This document shows positions 21,482 to 31,723 of a DNA stretch of 64,000 bases, piece after piece. The stretch covers positions 72,236,670 through 72,300,669 of the forward strand of contig OY776128.1 of assembly GCA_963675135.1 (NCBI GenBank). The letters run 5' to 3'. Below the pieces are notes generated by a model. The model was given only the letters and a program-made list of their open reading frames with translations. It was not told where the DNA came from and ran no database searches. Source of the DNA: Galeopsis tetrahit (Eukaryota > Streptophyta > Magnoliopsida > Lamiales > Lamiaceae). Positions within the stretch are counted from its first letter, which is position 1, and every line of letters begins with the position of its first letter. The translations under genes and the position numbers were made by a program.

Positions 21482-23870
21482 TTTGAGTGATTTGATGATG
21501 TATAAAAGTAATTTAGTGAGGTGTGAAGGAAAATGTGGGCAAAAATGAGTAACAATTTTAAAATAAAATAATGTTATGAGAATATTAATCTTGTGTATTA
21601 TTTATATATTGGAAGTGTGCAAGTAATCACGGGACGGATGAAGTATACTTCATTTGTTTCAAATTAATTTTCACATTTTTTACATCGGTCCCAAGAAAAA
21701 TTTCTCATAACATTAAAATTTTAATTTATTTATACCCTTTATGTCAAATCACATTATTTTTTCTTAATTTTTGTACCTTGATCAGTGTGTAAAAGTATAG
21801 GATAGAGGGAGTAATTTTGAAGAGAGATCTTATGTGAGATGGTCTCACAACAATATAAAACATATTTTAGGTATGATAATTAACATCTTAAAATAAATTA
21901 GTATTAATTTGTGAACGATCTCACTATTGAGCCTACTCATACGAGTCTTTGCTAATTTCTAAATAAAAATATTGAAACATTTTTTTATTTATCTAATGTA
22001 ACCAATGTGTAAAGTGTATACATAAGTTGATGTCATTGACATGCATATGACCTGCATCAATCATGATAATGAAACAATTTGTTTTATTTCGACCCATTCT
22101 CAAAAAAATTTTATTTGATTCTACTAGGTTTATCCTTGAAAATATCAAATTCTTTTTTGACTTAAATGTAAAAATATCAACTATAAAATTAAATTATGCT
22201 TGAAACCTTAAAAAAAAAAAATCAAATTTATTCATAAATTAAAGCATACACATTGACAGATTTACCATAGTACATGGGGTGCAATAAAATTGTACGTATT
22301 TTTCTTTTTTTTATCAATAGTAATTTTCACTTTAATTGAATTGTATTTATGTGTATCAATTACTGATGGGAGGTGAAAAAGAAATATGACTTTCCTGCTT
22401 CTCCAGAAAGGGATTGTTCAATAAAACTTTCAACAATTCAGTTTAATTATCAACGAGATTTTGTGATGTTGAAAGTAATGGTCCCCTAAGGAAGATGCAC
22501 AATTTAAAGCTTTATTTAATTTCATTGATTTTTGGAGTAATTATGAAATTTAAACTTTTTAGTACTGCTTAGGACGTGGTGGGGTTCGTTTGGATAATGG
22601 ATATTTTATCTGCTACCCAATGAAAAAATAAATAAATGGGCTTTATTACTCTTAAATACAAAATATTGTGGCACAATCCGATTAAGTGTAAGTATTTTTT
22701 TAATTAATATTAGGTGCATGCATTTTAGATTTATAGCGTGTCTTTCGACTTTCGAGTTTGTAGGATGCATTATGAGATTAAATCAATTTATTTTGTGTCG
22801 TAAAAATTGTTTAGATGTGAATTCAAGAGTACAGTTTGACGTGTCTTTAGTTGACTTCAGATGCATTATGATTTATGATAGAAATTGCATTTATTTATTT
22901 ATTTTATAACTTTGTATAAACATAGATGAATTTCCGTTTGCAATTCTCAACAATTGCTAGTGCAAACAAGGGTCGTGTTTGAAAACTTCAATAATCAAGG
23001 TGTGGGGTAAGATTGAGCATATATTTATAAAATTAAATATTTAATTTTTTTTATAATTCACCCAAGATTTATTATGCATGTTTTTGTTATTCCGCATCGA
23101 CTCTGATTTTTGTCAAATAACTTTACTAAGATATGTTAATAATTGAAATAATTTAATGTTGAATTTTATTAAATAATTATATAAGTACTAGTTTTTAACA
23201 AAATGTTAAGGAAAAGTCTCAAAATCACCCTAAACACTTTTATCCGTGCACACTATATTTGACCTCCTCCCATTTGACCGGCTCCATCCATGTACAAGAA
23301 CACAGTGATTTTCAATGGTGTTGGAAAAATATGAAATCAACGGAATTTTTTTTTTTTTGGAGGGTTTGTTTCAATGAACTAGTGACGACAACATGCATTT
23401 TGGTTGACACCGATTTGCCGACAGAACAATTTTTGGTCGACTTGTGTTTGTCGAAACTTTTTTCGATAAATATGTGTTGCCCAAAAAAAAAAAATGAGGA
23501 AATTGAATCTCTGTTCAACGGAATACACCTAGTAATAAAAAAAGTATTACTATATTTGTTCAAATTTTGTATGCAAATATTAATTTTTTATCTATCCAAA
23601 CTATATATTTTAAAATAGAAATAATATTTTCATCACCACTCTTCAAACTATAACTTATGTACTCAAATTGTCATTCAATTTATTCATATACAATCACTTT
23701 ATTTATAAGCGAATCCCGTAAAATTTACAATATTCTTCAATTCATCAACTTTATATATAAACAATCAATATTTCTTAAAATCGATTCTGTCAAAAAAAAA
23801 ATGGGTGTAAAATAATTATACATAGGGATGGGGGGACTTTTTTTTTTCACCACCTTTTTCTTAGTTTTTC
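21482..23870. other. A+T-rich intergenic DNA
   Basis: No gene was seen. The stretch begins at the target duplication of the Athila-like element, contains one Stowaway-like MITE (21648-21811), and ends at the ribosomal P2 promoter. Frames near 22718 and 23259 are A+T-rich and unsupported. Confidence 0.5.
21648..21811. mobile_element. Stowaway-like MITE, degenerate
   Basis: The left end (tacttcatttgtttcaaattaattttcac) and right end (gtataggatagagggagta) resemble the TA-CTCCCTCYGTYYC termini of Stowaway elements found elsewhere in the window, but with several changes. Confidence 0.5.
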
Positions 23871-23874
23871 TTGC

Positions 23875-24120
23875 GGCCCATGTGAACAGAAGCAAAACCC
23901 ACACGATAACCCAAAAACGAACCAGCCGATATTAAATAATAATATGGGCTAGGCTGAAGCGAAAAATCAATGCACTTGGGCCGCAGCCCAAAATAAAAGT
24001 AAAAATTATGTGGTGGCTAACAGAATCACGGAAACTAGTGTGGGGCAAAACCAAAATACACGGAAAATCAAATTACCAAATTCTTAATCCTAATTCCTAA
24101 CCCTAGTTATATATACTCCA
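23875..24120 (+). promoter_or_regulatory. Promoter of the ribosomal P2 gene
   Basis: The region has GGCCCA at 23875-23880, ATGGGCT near 23944, TGGGCC at 23977-23982 with an inverted GCCCA at 23986-23990, a telo-box-like CCTAACCCTAG (about 24096-24106), and TATATATA at 24108-24115. Site II (TGGGCY) plus telo-box near the start is the usual signature of plant ribosomal-protein genes and supports coordinated, growth-linked expression. Confidence 0.75.
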
Positions 24121-24200
24121 CAGTTCTCTCCCACTGACCCCATCGAATATCGGCGTCTCCCTTCATTTCTCCGTTCAGTCCTCGTCGCACGATCCACACG

Positions 24201-24306
24201 GTAATTTCTTTCTCTAGAGCTCAATCCATTACTCGCAGTGTATTTCATTGTCAATTTCTTCTATGGTTTTGAAATCGTGTTGATAAATCATCGTTGACAT
24301 TGCCAG
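24201..24306 (+). other. Probable 5'-UTR intron of the P2 gene
   Basis: A donor (CACACG|GTAATTTC) and acceptor (TTGCCAG|GAGAGATGAAG) frame a 106-bp intron ending six bases before the start codon. Leader introns are common in plant ribosomal-protein genes. Confidence 0.6.
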
Positions 24307-24311
24307 GAGAG

Positions 24312-26051
24312 ATGAAGGTACTTGCAGCCTATTTACTCGCTGTTTTGGGAGGTAACGCCTCGCCTTCCGCCGTTGATCTGAAGGAAATCCTCGCCTGTGG
24401 TATGGACGCATTCTATGGTTGTTGACTGTTGTCAATGAAATCATTTTCTAGTGTTTTGAGTGTTTTTGTTGTGTTGCGAGACTGGTATTCGTCATTGTTC
24501 AGATTAGTGAACAATTTCTGAATACTGCGTCCTTGCTGTTTTTTATTCATATTGTGTTGGTGCTAATTTGTATCCCACATTTTTAGGTGATTCTTTTATC
24601 GTTTTATGATTGTGTGTGTCCAATGCTTTGTCAAATTATTCGTTTGTTTAAGTGTATATGATGAATGCAATGGTATACGTGACGTACGTCATGAAAATCA
24701 TGTTAAGATAATTTGGTTTTATATATACATTTTTTTGGGTAGAACTACCTTTATCATTGTGTTTTGCCCAAATATTAAATGAATTACATGGTGATTTGGG
24801 TAAATTTTACAAGTTCCCATTTGAAATGGCGTAATTTGGATAAATTGCAAAACAAACCATGTTTAGGTACCCTTGATGTTTTATAAATCATTATAAACAA
24901 ACTCGGAGGTTTAAGTAAGTAGTTTAGTATCACGTTTCTCTATTTTTCATATTTCTTTTGTTAATTTGGACAAACCCCATATAGTTGTAATTGACCCAAT
25001 CCCCTGAAAGTCTTTTGTTTTTATTATAATATACATTGAGTTCTTGGTTTAACAAGTTGAACCTACAGGCTCTATTTGGATGGATGAAGGGATTTAGGTT
25101 AAAAGATTTTAAATCCACGATCCAAATTCACTTTACTCGTTTGTATTAAAAAGTAAGTGAATGGATTTTAAGTACTTAGATTTGAGCTCACCTTTTTAAG
25201 TTAAAATTGAGAGTTTTTTAAATCCTCTCTAAAACCATGTCATTTTAAGTCCATCAATCATTTCATTTGAAATGCTTCCTCAAATCAAATCCCTTCGTCC
25301 AAACTCAGCCAAAAGATGTTCATGTTGATTTCTCTTGTTTCATACATTATTTAAATACAATTTACATCCATTTTTTTCTTTTTAAACCCGGAAATTAAAG
25401 TTTCCTTTTGAGTTGTGTAATCAAATTTAATATTTTATAGTACTTGTTCTTTTCATGATTGCCTTGTACGATATCTAGCCATTTGTCTATTCTGATATAT
25501 GGTTTCTCATTTTTGTTGCAGTTGGAGTGGAACACGATAATGATTTGATTGAGCTTGTGCTAACACAAGTTAAGGGGAAAGATATTGCGGAGCTCATTGG
25601 AGCTGGACGTGAGAAATTGGCTTCTGTACCTTCTGGTGGTGGTGCAGTTGCTGTTGCTTCATCTGCCACTGGTGCTGCCGCTGCTGCTCCAGCTGCAGTT
25701 GAGTCCAAGAAAGAGGAGAAAGTGGAAGAGAAGGAAGAATCAGAAGATGTAAGTGTTCCTTGTAACTTGTTAACATAGTTCACATTTGAATTTAATTTTA
25801 TCTTGTTGGGTTGCTTATATTCTTGAAGTCTTGAATATGTTGTGAAGTTGAATTTAAATATGCATAGCTGTAGTCTTCCAAATTTCCAATGAAGAATAAG
25901 ATTCACATAAGGAATTGCCTGTTAGTGGTGGAAGTCAGTTGAAATAATGTCTCAAGGCCACATATTATTTCTATCTTGCCTGCCTCTAATTCACATTATA
26001 TGTTTTGTCATCAACTCTCTGCAGGATATGGGATTTAGTCTCTTTGACTAG
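24312..26051 (+). CDS. RPP2: 60S acidic ribosomal protein P2
   Basis: Three coding exons: 24312-24399, 25522-25748, 26025-26051. All introns are GT-AG, and the join gives 113 aa, the normal P2 length. The N-terminus MKVLAAYLLAVLGGN and the helix VKGKDIAELIGAGREKLASVPSGGG are the P2 dimerisation domain. Residues about 70-90 are the Ala-rich hinge, followed by the acidic KKEEKVEEKEESED tail. The last exon supplies the conserved terminus DMGFSLFD, which contacts translation factors such as eEF2. P2 pairs with P1 on P0 to form the lateral stalk of the cytosolic 60S subunit. Exon 3 encodes only eight residues and the stop, so an exon-free search would miss the true C-terminus. Intron 1 of the coding region (1.1 kb) carries a MITE. 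Confidence 0.95.
25073..25312. mobile_element. MITE in the first coding intron of the P2 gene
   Basis: The ends are imperfect inverted repeats (left TTTGGATGGATGAAGGGATTT; right complement of AAATCCCTTCGTCCAAA), with further inverted homology inside (gattttaaatcc, ggattttaagt). A related degenerate copy lies at 3890-4082. No target duplication could be fixed. Confidence 0.6.
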
Positions 26052-26299
26052 AGGATTGCGGCGCTGCATATAGGTTCTCTATTTCTGTAGTCTCACCGTG
26101 TCATAGTTTTCTTTTCACTGATCTCAGCTGGAATATCTCAAATAGCTACATACAGCAGTTTTGCTAATTTTTTGTTTACGTATGAGTTTTGTAGTACAAT
26201 TTATTTTGATGCAATCTGAAAGAAAGTTATCAATTTTTGAGCTTCTGAGTTTTGTGGATTTTCATCTTCATATGATAAAGAGTTAGTTTTTTATTTATT

Positions 26300-27440
26300 A
26301 ATGGATGTTCCTAGAGTCCAGCCTCTGCGGTTGGCATATTATGAATTCATGCATGTTGAGTAATGCATCGAGTTTTTGTTGAAAATTTGTTGAAAAAAGC
26401 AATTGTTTTCTCATTTATAGGTGTATGACATATAAAATTACATTAATTTAACCTTATACATAATTTTTAGATAAATTTATATTACTACTTCATAATATGA
26501 AGTGAAATGCGGTCGTATTTCAATAAAAAAATCAGTTGAGGTATAAACATTTGAAGATAAAAAAATAAATTCATGTCCATGTTTCTACAAACATTTATTT
26601 GATTTTTTAATTAAAATATTAATTTATGTCATATTTAAAAATATGTTTTGTAATAATCGTGTAGTGATAAAAACTTAATGTAAAATGGGTTTTGCCACCT
26701 CGTGACATATTACCCGCCAAGACCATTTCATAGAATTGGTCATATGATCATATCTAGGTATTCAAGTACCCAACCTATTTTCTGAATTCATTTTTATTTT
26801 GGTCAATTTGAGTTAGATTCAAATTCATAATATGAATAGCGGTTCATATCATAAACTATTTTCTTATAAAATGCATCTATACAACCTCTGAATTTGTAAG
26901 TCTCGAACTCAATTATGTTTTGATGTTTTGAAGGTAATTAATTGTAACTCAAATATTAATAACGGAGTTCATTATGATATGAAACTTTCTTATGAATGGA
27001 TGAATAAATGAGTGTAATTTACAAACAAATGTTATGTAACTAAATCAACCCGTTTGCAATTATTTTGATTTAGATTAGGAAAACATTTGTCTGAGTTCGT
27101 TAAATAAGACTCGTTAACTATTCTGTTCATTAGTTTGTAAATACTAAATAGGGTGGCATGTAAGCTTGTGAGTTAGATTGCAGTACTCTTACTCCGTATT
27201 AAGTTTGTTAAATTTGATTAATCTTGAAAAAAATTCTCAATTAAAATATAATTTGATAAATAAATTTTAACTCCGATTCTAAATTGAATAAATTGTGGAG
27301 TAAACTAACTCAATTGTACGAAAAATTTTGTCTAAAATGAGGATGAGGTACACAATTTATTTTTTGAAGTAGTAATCTTAATACATAAAATTATACTGTA
27401 TACTACTATGAAACACTTCTATAATGATACGAAACTTCAT
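26300..27440. other. A+T-rich intergenic DNA
   Basis: No gene or bounded element was seen between the P2 3' region and the RNase H remnant. Confidence 0.5.
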
Positions 27441-28114
27441 TTCTTAAACTATAACGGGTAGTGACGGAAACTGACTGTGTGCTATGCGAACAGGGCATTG
27501 AGGATGCTTGGTATCTATTCATTATGTGCGACTTTGCTCGAGCCTGCTGGGAAGCCGCGGGACTGTGGACGAAAATCTGGGACTGTGCTAGTAGGGCACA
27601 AACAGTAAGGAAACTGTTTCTGGAAATGGTTGGAAGCCCAACCCAAGTAGTAGCGGCAAGTTTCGGCATGATCTGGTGGCAGATATGAAAAGAAAGAAAT
27701 GCTTAAGTTTGGACAAATTCCCACAACTCACCTATCCAGGCTATCCACCAATCGGCTAGCATCTGGCTGGAGTGGGGACGAGCAAAATAGAGGAGACGAG
27801 GCAACACCACACAACAAGCTAGTGGGCGAAAATGTATGGCTTGCCCCCCCGACATGCCTTATTAAAATTAACACTGACGCCACATTATTTCGAGAAACGA
27901 ACCAAACTGGATGGCTATGGTGGTTCGAGACGAGTTTGGGAACCTGCTACAGGGGAGAACTAAATGGATCAGAGGGTGTGTGGATGTAGAGGTGGGGGAG
28001 GCTATGGGCTTCTTTGAAGTTCTGTCTTGGCTGAAGGACAATGCAAATGACGATTGCATTGTGAAAGGAGATGCAAAGCTAGTTGTAGATGCTATCAACT
28101 CAAGAGATTTGCTA

Positions 28115-29126
28115 AAAACTCTTGGTTTAGGGTTTGAGGCGCCGCTCTTACCCTTTCCCCTCCTCCTTTCACGGCAACAACCCTCCATCACAAACTGTCA
28201 CTCCTTTCTACCCTTTAATGTAGATCTGACACAAGCTTTCGTTGTGGGGGCGCCCACCGCAGCTGAAGCCCTCCGGCGCTGCCCACCTTCTCTCCTCTTT
28301 CTTCATCTTTTTATTCTTCCAGATTTTCCATGAAATAGTTTTAGATCTACAAAATAGCTAGGAAAGTAGGTAGATTTGGTAAAGTCTTTTATACAGACCG
28401 CCGCTTACAACTGCCGGACTACAGCCGCACCGCCGCCGTACCGTAGAAGAGCCGTCTCGTCGACCCTCCTTTTCAGATCTTTCAGTGGGTTTAGGGGTTT
28501 TCCTTCGAGTTTCAGTTGGGATCAATGAGTAGATCCTCTCCAACGGAGCCACGGTGACCGTATGGTTGAGGTTCTTCCGTTGATCCCTTTTTTAGATTCT
28601 CGTTTTTTTTACTTTTGTTGTTTACTTTGTTTGGTTTTTTCCTGCTTTGTTCCTTTTCCCCTATTGTGGGTCTCCTGTCCCTTTGTGGGTCTGTTGTTGC
28701 ACTGATGTTGTGCTTGGTTGACACTAGTTGTCCTTGGGTCGTCTTCTTTGATTTTGGAAGTTTGTAGCGCGAGTCGTAGTGGACGACAATTTGTTTCTTA
28801 TCTGAAGCAGATCTGCTATCTTTCTTGATCGAGGAACCTGATGGATTGCTTGTGTGACTCTCCACTCTCTCAAGATTGAGTTTGGAATATGAGTCTTTAG
28901 TAGAGTTTCTATGTAATAGATAGGTGAGCAAGAGATATATGTAATTTAAATATTCCTTTTTTTTTTGAATTACATTTAAATTACGACGAAGTTGGATAGC
29001 TCAAGTGTTAGAGCACCACTACCTAGGCTTTAGATCCTGGGTTCGAGTTATGGGGAGGGGAAAAAGGGATGGGTAATTTAAATATTCCTATCTTGTAATT
29101 CTACCCTAAAAAAAAAAAAAAAAAAA
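28115..29126 (+). mobile_element. Poly(A)-tailed retrosequence inserted in the RNase H remnant
   Basis: It is bounded on the left by ACTCAAGAGATTTGCTA (28098-28114). On the right it ends in an A tract (29107-29126) followed by ACTTAA, which continues across a later insertion as GAGATTTGCTA (30217-30227). This is a 17-bp target duplication with one mismatch. Poly(A) plus a long duplication indicates LINE-mediated integration. The body has a G+C-rich first half and a T-rich second half resembling a transcript, but no convincing protein was read. It could be a 5'-truncated LINE or a retrotransposed noncoding RNA. Confidence 0.75.
28958..29072. mobile_element. Short SINE-like retroposon with 17-bp target duplication
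   Basis: The repeat GTAATTTAAATATTCCT at 28941-28957 and 29073-29089 flanks 115 bp. The plus strand contains tRNA-like boxes (TAGCTCAAGTGTTAG near 28993; GGTTCGAGTT near 29040). A T tract adjoins the left duplication, which would be a poly(A) tail if the unit were inserted on the minus strand. These two orientation clues disagree, so the class (SINE or short LINE tail) is uncertain, but the insertion itself is clear. Confidence 0.65.
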
Positions 29127-29131
29127 CTTAA

Positions 29132-30213
29132 GGGCATGTTTGTTTTGGGATTATGTAGGATGTGGGAGATGGGGATGGGGAAATCCTGGATGGTGAAATC
29201 CTGATGAATAGTGATTGTGTGTGTTTGTTTTGGGATGTTGAGTAGGATAGGATGTAATTTTATGTCAAATCAATTATGTAAAAATGAGTGATGTTATATT
29301 ATTATATTAATTGTTTGAGAAGTATAGTAATAATTGAATGATTTGAGTAATTATTAGATGAATAAATTATTATAAAATGAATTAAAATTATACGAGGGTG
29401 CAAATAAAAAAATATAAATAAATTTACGTTAAACATGAGTAATTAATTTTGGACTTCTATCTATGTGTGAATTTAGAAGTGTGCATGAGTAATTAAATTT
29501 ACGTTAATTCATGCTAAAATAGTATATATATAAAAGTGTGTAATTGGGTCATAAAAGTGTGAATTATACAACTCAATAACCTTATTCATCCAATCATAAG
29601 TAGGGGTGTAAATGAGTCGAGCCAACTCGCGAGCTACTCGTGCTCGACTCGGAAAAAGATCGAAATTGACTCGAAGTTAATCGAGTCGAGTCGAGTTTCG
29701 AGCTACTCGAGTAGCTACCGAGTTTGAGTTCGAGCTCATAAATACTCGGCTCGAAAGGCTCGCAAGCCTAATCGAGCTTGAACAATATTTACTATTTTTC
29801 CATTAATATATAATTTATATTTATATACAGATAATCGAGCCCGAGTCGAGCTCGAATTTATTTTAAAAATATATATTTTTTATTATTAATTAATTTTGAA
29901 TATTATATAGGTATCGAGTCGAGTCGAGTCGAGCTCAATCATAAAATTTTAGGCTCGGTGGAGTCGAGTTTAATTTATTCGATTGAGTGCGAGTTTGAAA
30001 TTTATTATGAGGTAAGAGAAAAATAGAAAATGATGTTAGGTGTGATTTTCAAGAAAGTAATATATTGATAAGATGTATTAGTAGGATATATAAATATTTT
30101 TAGGGGTGGATGTGATTGGATGGTGAAATCCGGATGTTAAATCCCGAACTAGAACAAGACGGGGGACGTTACGTCCCACGTCTGGACGGGTGAGTCCCAA
30201 AACAAACATGCCC
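29132..30213. mobile_element. PIF/Harbinger (Tourist)-type nonautonomous element
   Basis: It has perfect 19-bp terminal inverted repeats (GGGCATGTTTGTTTTGGGA at 29132-29150; its complement at 30195-30213) and the trinucleotide duplication TAA (29129-29131 and 30214-30216), both typical of Harbinger/Tourist elements. No transposase was seen. It interrupts the right target duplication of the older retrosequence. Confidence 0.88.
29603..30000. repeat. TCGAG-rich segment inside the Harbinger-type element
   Basis: It begins TAGGGGTGTAAATGAGTCGAG, a start seen in many plant hAT-like MITEs, and contains dense gtcga/ctcgag repeats in both orientations. It may be a further nested element; the right end was not resolved. 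Confidence 0.45.
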
Positions 30214-30545
30214 TAAGAGATTTGCTAGAATCCACATTTGGAGATTATGTTAGGGCTTGTAGGACTCTGTTGGTCCACTTCACGAATGTCATAGTTGCTT
30301 ACACTAGAAAAGAGGCGAACTCTTTGGTCCACACTCTTGTTAGAGAAACTCGCAGATTCGACTCTTCAGTTAGTTGGGTAGACCCACCGAAAGTTGTGGC
30401 CCGACTATCCACTCATATTTGCACTTGTAATAACGGGAGATAATCTTTCTCGAGTTAAAAAATATATATATATGTGAGACAAATCTATAAATATAATCAT
30501 GTGGCCTCATCGTTTTCGCTCGTGACAAGTCTGTCACCAATTGAA

Positions 30546-30660
30546 ATGAGACGGTGGCGGTGGAAGCTCCCGCCTCTCTGCTCAACCGTACGCGGCGAGC
30601 CTCCGTTGGGAACTTGCGAAATATTCGACGACCGTGGGTTCCTCCCGCCGGCCCTTCAGG
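30546..30660 (+). other. Possible first exon of a small unknown gene
   Basis: An ATG opens a 38-codon G+C-rich frame (MRRWRWKLPPLCSTVRG, ending FLPPALQ) that meets a GT at 30661 (CTTCAG|GTGATC). A TATA-like run lies at about 30461-30473, and a possible acceptor (ttacag) sits near 30740. I do not recognise the peptide. In phase the next segment stops after about ten codons, so the product would be tiny. It may equally be a leader or a gene scrap. Confidence 0.2.
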
Positions 30661-30739
30661 TGATCTGATTACTTCATTAGTTACCTAATTTATTGAAAAC
30701 ATTTTTTTTTTTATTTTGTTTTTGTGCGAACGCTTACAG

Positions 30740-31723
30740 AGGAAAGAAACTAGGGTTCCAGAGAATCAATAATTCACATTATCTACGACTAAAGAGGCGA
30801 GATTTAGTAGCTGGTAAAGTTGTAGTGTTGCGCCATGATATTTCATTAACAATCGTTATAATTGAATAAAGGGAGTGATATTGTCTTTCTTAAACACAAT
30901 TTTGCTGCAGAAGATTATTTTAAAAGAGAATGGTATATTTATTTAATTTGAAGTAAACAAATGGCGTTTTTGAATATATAGAAGAATGTGCCATGCCTCA
31001 TTGAAGTAGATAGGGTGATGCTTCTTGAATAACTTTATTTTCTTATCACTTGCAAGATTTATCCATTTGTCAAAATTCTCAATGTGCTGAATTAGTTATG
31101 CACATGTTTAGAAGTTGAACAATGAGCTATATCAATAATCCAAAAAGTAAGTCTCTTGTACACCGGTTGTGTTTCAGATTAATTTTTGTTCTGCTCTTTG
31201 ATGTTCTTAGAAAATGCAACATAAATTGCTTCGTCGAATTTCTAGATATACTTAATTTAATAAAAATTAATCCTGGAATTAATGTTAAGAATGAAATAAC
31301 CTCTCCAGGTTAGCCCATATTCTTTGCTGGACATGAAACATGCATTTGTGTATATACTTGATGGAAATATATCCTATATGCTGGAGAAAAAATTGATTCT
31401 GAGAGCTATTTGTAGAGTTTACAAACACGCCCCAAGTATCTTAGAAATATATTTTTCTTGATAATACTGTGGAGACTGAGACAAATCATGGACGAACTAT
31501 GCTCTCGAAACTACTGTGTATTTTCTGATTTATGTTATTTCTTGCATGTGCTTTTCTTCATTTTTTTGGCAATAGTATAATACACCACAACTCTTTTGAT
31601 CATCTTAATATGCATTTTAATGCTCTGGCTACGAGAAATTTGCAGAATTAGCACGTCAAAGGGACAATGAAACAACATAATTTTCTCCAAGGTTTGCTAC
31701 ACATGTCCTATTCTAATGACGTA
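30740..31723. other. Intergenic DNA, no gene seen
   Basis: Only short A+T-rich frames were seen. The 3' end of the minus-strand subtilase transcript probably lies in the right part of this stretch. Confidence 0.45.

Larger units (their letters stand above)
27461..30443 (+). pseudogene. Decayed LINE-type zinc-binding / RNase H (zf-RVT plus RVT_3) remnant, interrupted
   Basis: At 27461-27688 the frame encodes a CVLC..EDAWYLFIMCDFARACW segment like the zinc-binding region that follows plant non-LTR reverse transcriptases. At about 27840-28114 comes an RNase H-like region (LIKINTDATLF, MAMVVRDEFGNLL, AMGFFEVLSWLKDN, VKGDAKLVVDAINSRDLL), changing frame near 27908. The frame is then broken by 2.1 kb of inserted DNA and resumes at 30217 with RDLLES..FTNVIVAYTRKEANSLVHTLVRETRR, the expected C-terminal part, ending at 30443. 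Stops and at least two frameshifts show it is dead. It is either a LINE tail or a domesticated RNase H-like gene derived from one. Confidence 0.8.

Noticed and set aside
28984..29052. Possible tRNA gene
   Set aside because: A- and B-box-like motifs are present, but no acceptor stem or anticodon arm pairs, and the segment lies in a unit bounded by a 17-bp duplication.
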